Shown piece by piece: positions 8,311-8,313 of a stretch of DNA of 8,313 bases (the stretch's first letter is position 1; each line of letters opens with the position of its first letter). Origin of the DNA: an uncultured Pseudomonadota bacterium. GTDB taxonomy: Bacteria > Pseudomonadota > Alphaproteobacteria > RUG11792. The translations under genes were made by a program, and so were the position numbers. The DNA lies in NCBI GenBank assembly GCA_902796745.1, contig CADBQC010000071.1, forward strand, positions 1-8,313. The letters run 5' to 3'. The notes beneath the pieces are model-generated. The model ran no database searches and was not told where the DNA came from. It saw only the letters and a list, made by a program, of their open reading frames with translations.

Positions 8311-8313
8311 AAA

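Overview
The window looks like chromosomal DNA of an AT-rich alphaproteobacterium. GyrB has an alphaproteobacterial type C-terminus, and the multi-PAS histidine kinase resembles the DivL family, which is characteristic of that class. The low GC, sparse coding, decayed transposase fragments and a large orphan secreted protein suggest a host-associated lineage such as Holosporales or Rickettsiales. That placement is inference, not something the sequence proves.

Layout. Bases 1-87 may hold the last 28 codons of a gene entering from the left. Bases 179-1978 (+) encode an unrecognised 599-residue protein with a clear Sec signal peptide. After a 119-base gap rich in inverted repeats, 2098-4311 (+) encodes a soluble four-PAS, DivL-like histidine kinase. 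It keeps the phospho-acceptor His but has a badly eroded ATP-binding domain. Bases 4312-5226 hold no intact gene. They contain a possible terminator, one perfect DnaA-box sequence, an IS1-like transposase remnant (-), an IS3/IS481-like transposase C-terminal remnant (+) and a 52-codon ORF of uncertain status. Bases 5227-7626 (-) encode full-length GyrB. Bases 7627-8313 are mostly non-coding: a candidate gyrB promoter, an AT-rich hairpin, two copies of a diverged direct repeat built around a GGGG..CCCC inverted repeat, a GGCAGTA/TACTGCC stem-loop, and a strong Shine-Dalgarno sequence at the right edge that announces a plus-strand gene just outside.

Function. GyrB is a housekeeping topoisomerase subunit. 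The kinase-like protein probably belongs to cell-cycle signalling of the DivL/CckA/CtrA type, perhaps as a non-catalytic or weakly catalytic scaffold. The secreted protein is a candidate periplasmic or exported factor of unknown role. Nothing here forms an obvious multi-gene pathway or defence system. The most novel items are the orphan secreted protein, the degenerate kinase and the duplicated palindromic element upstream of the next gene.
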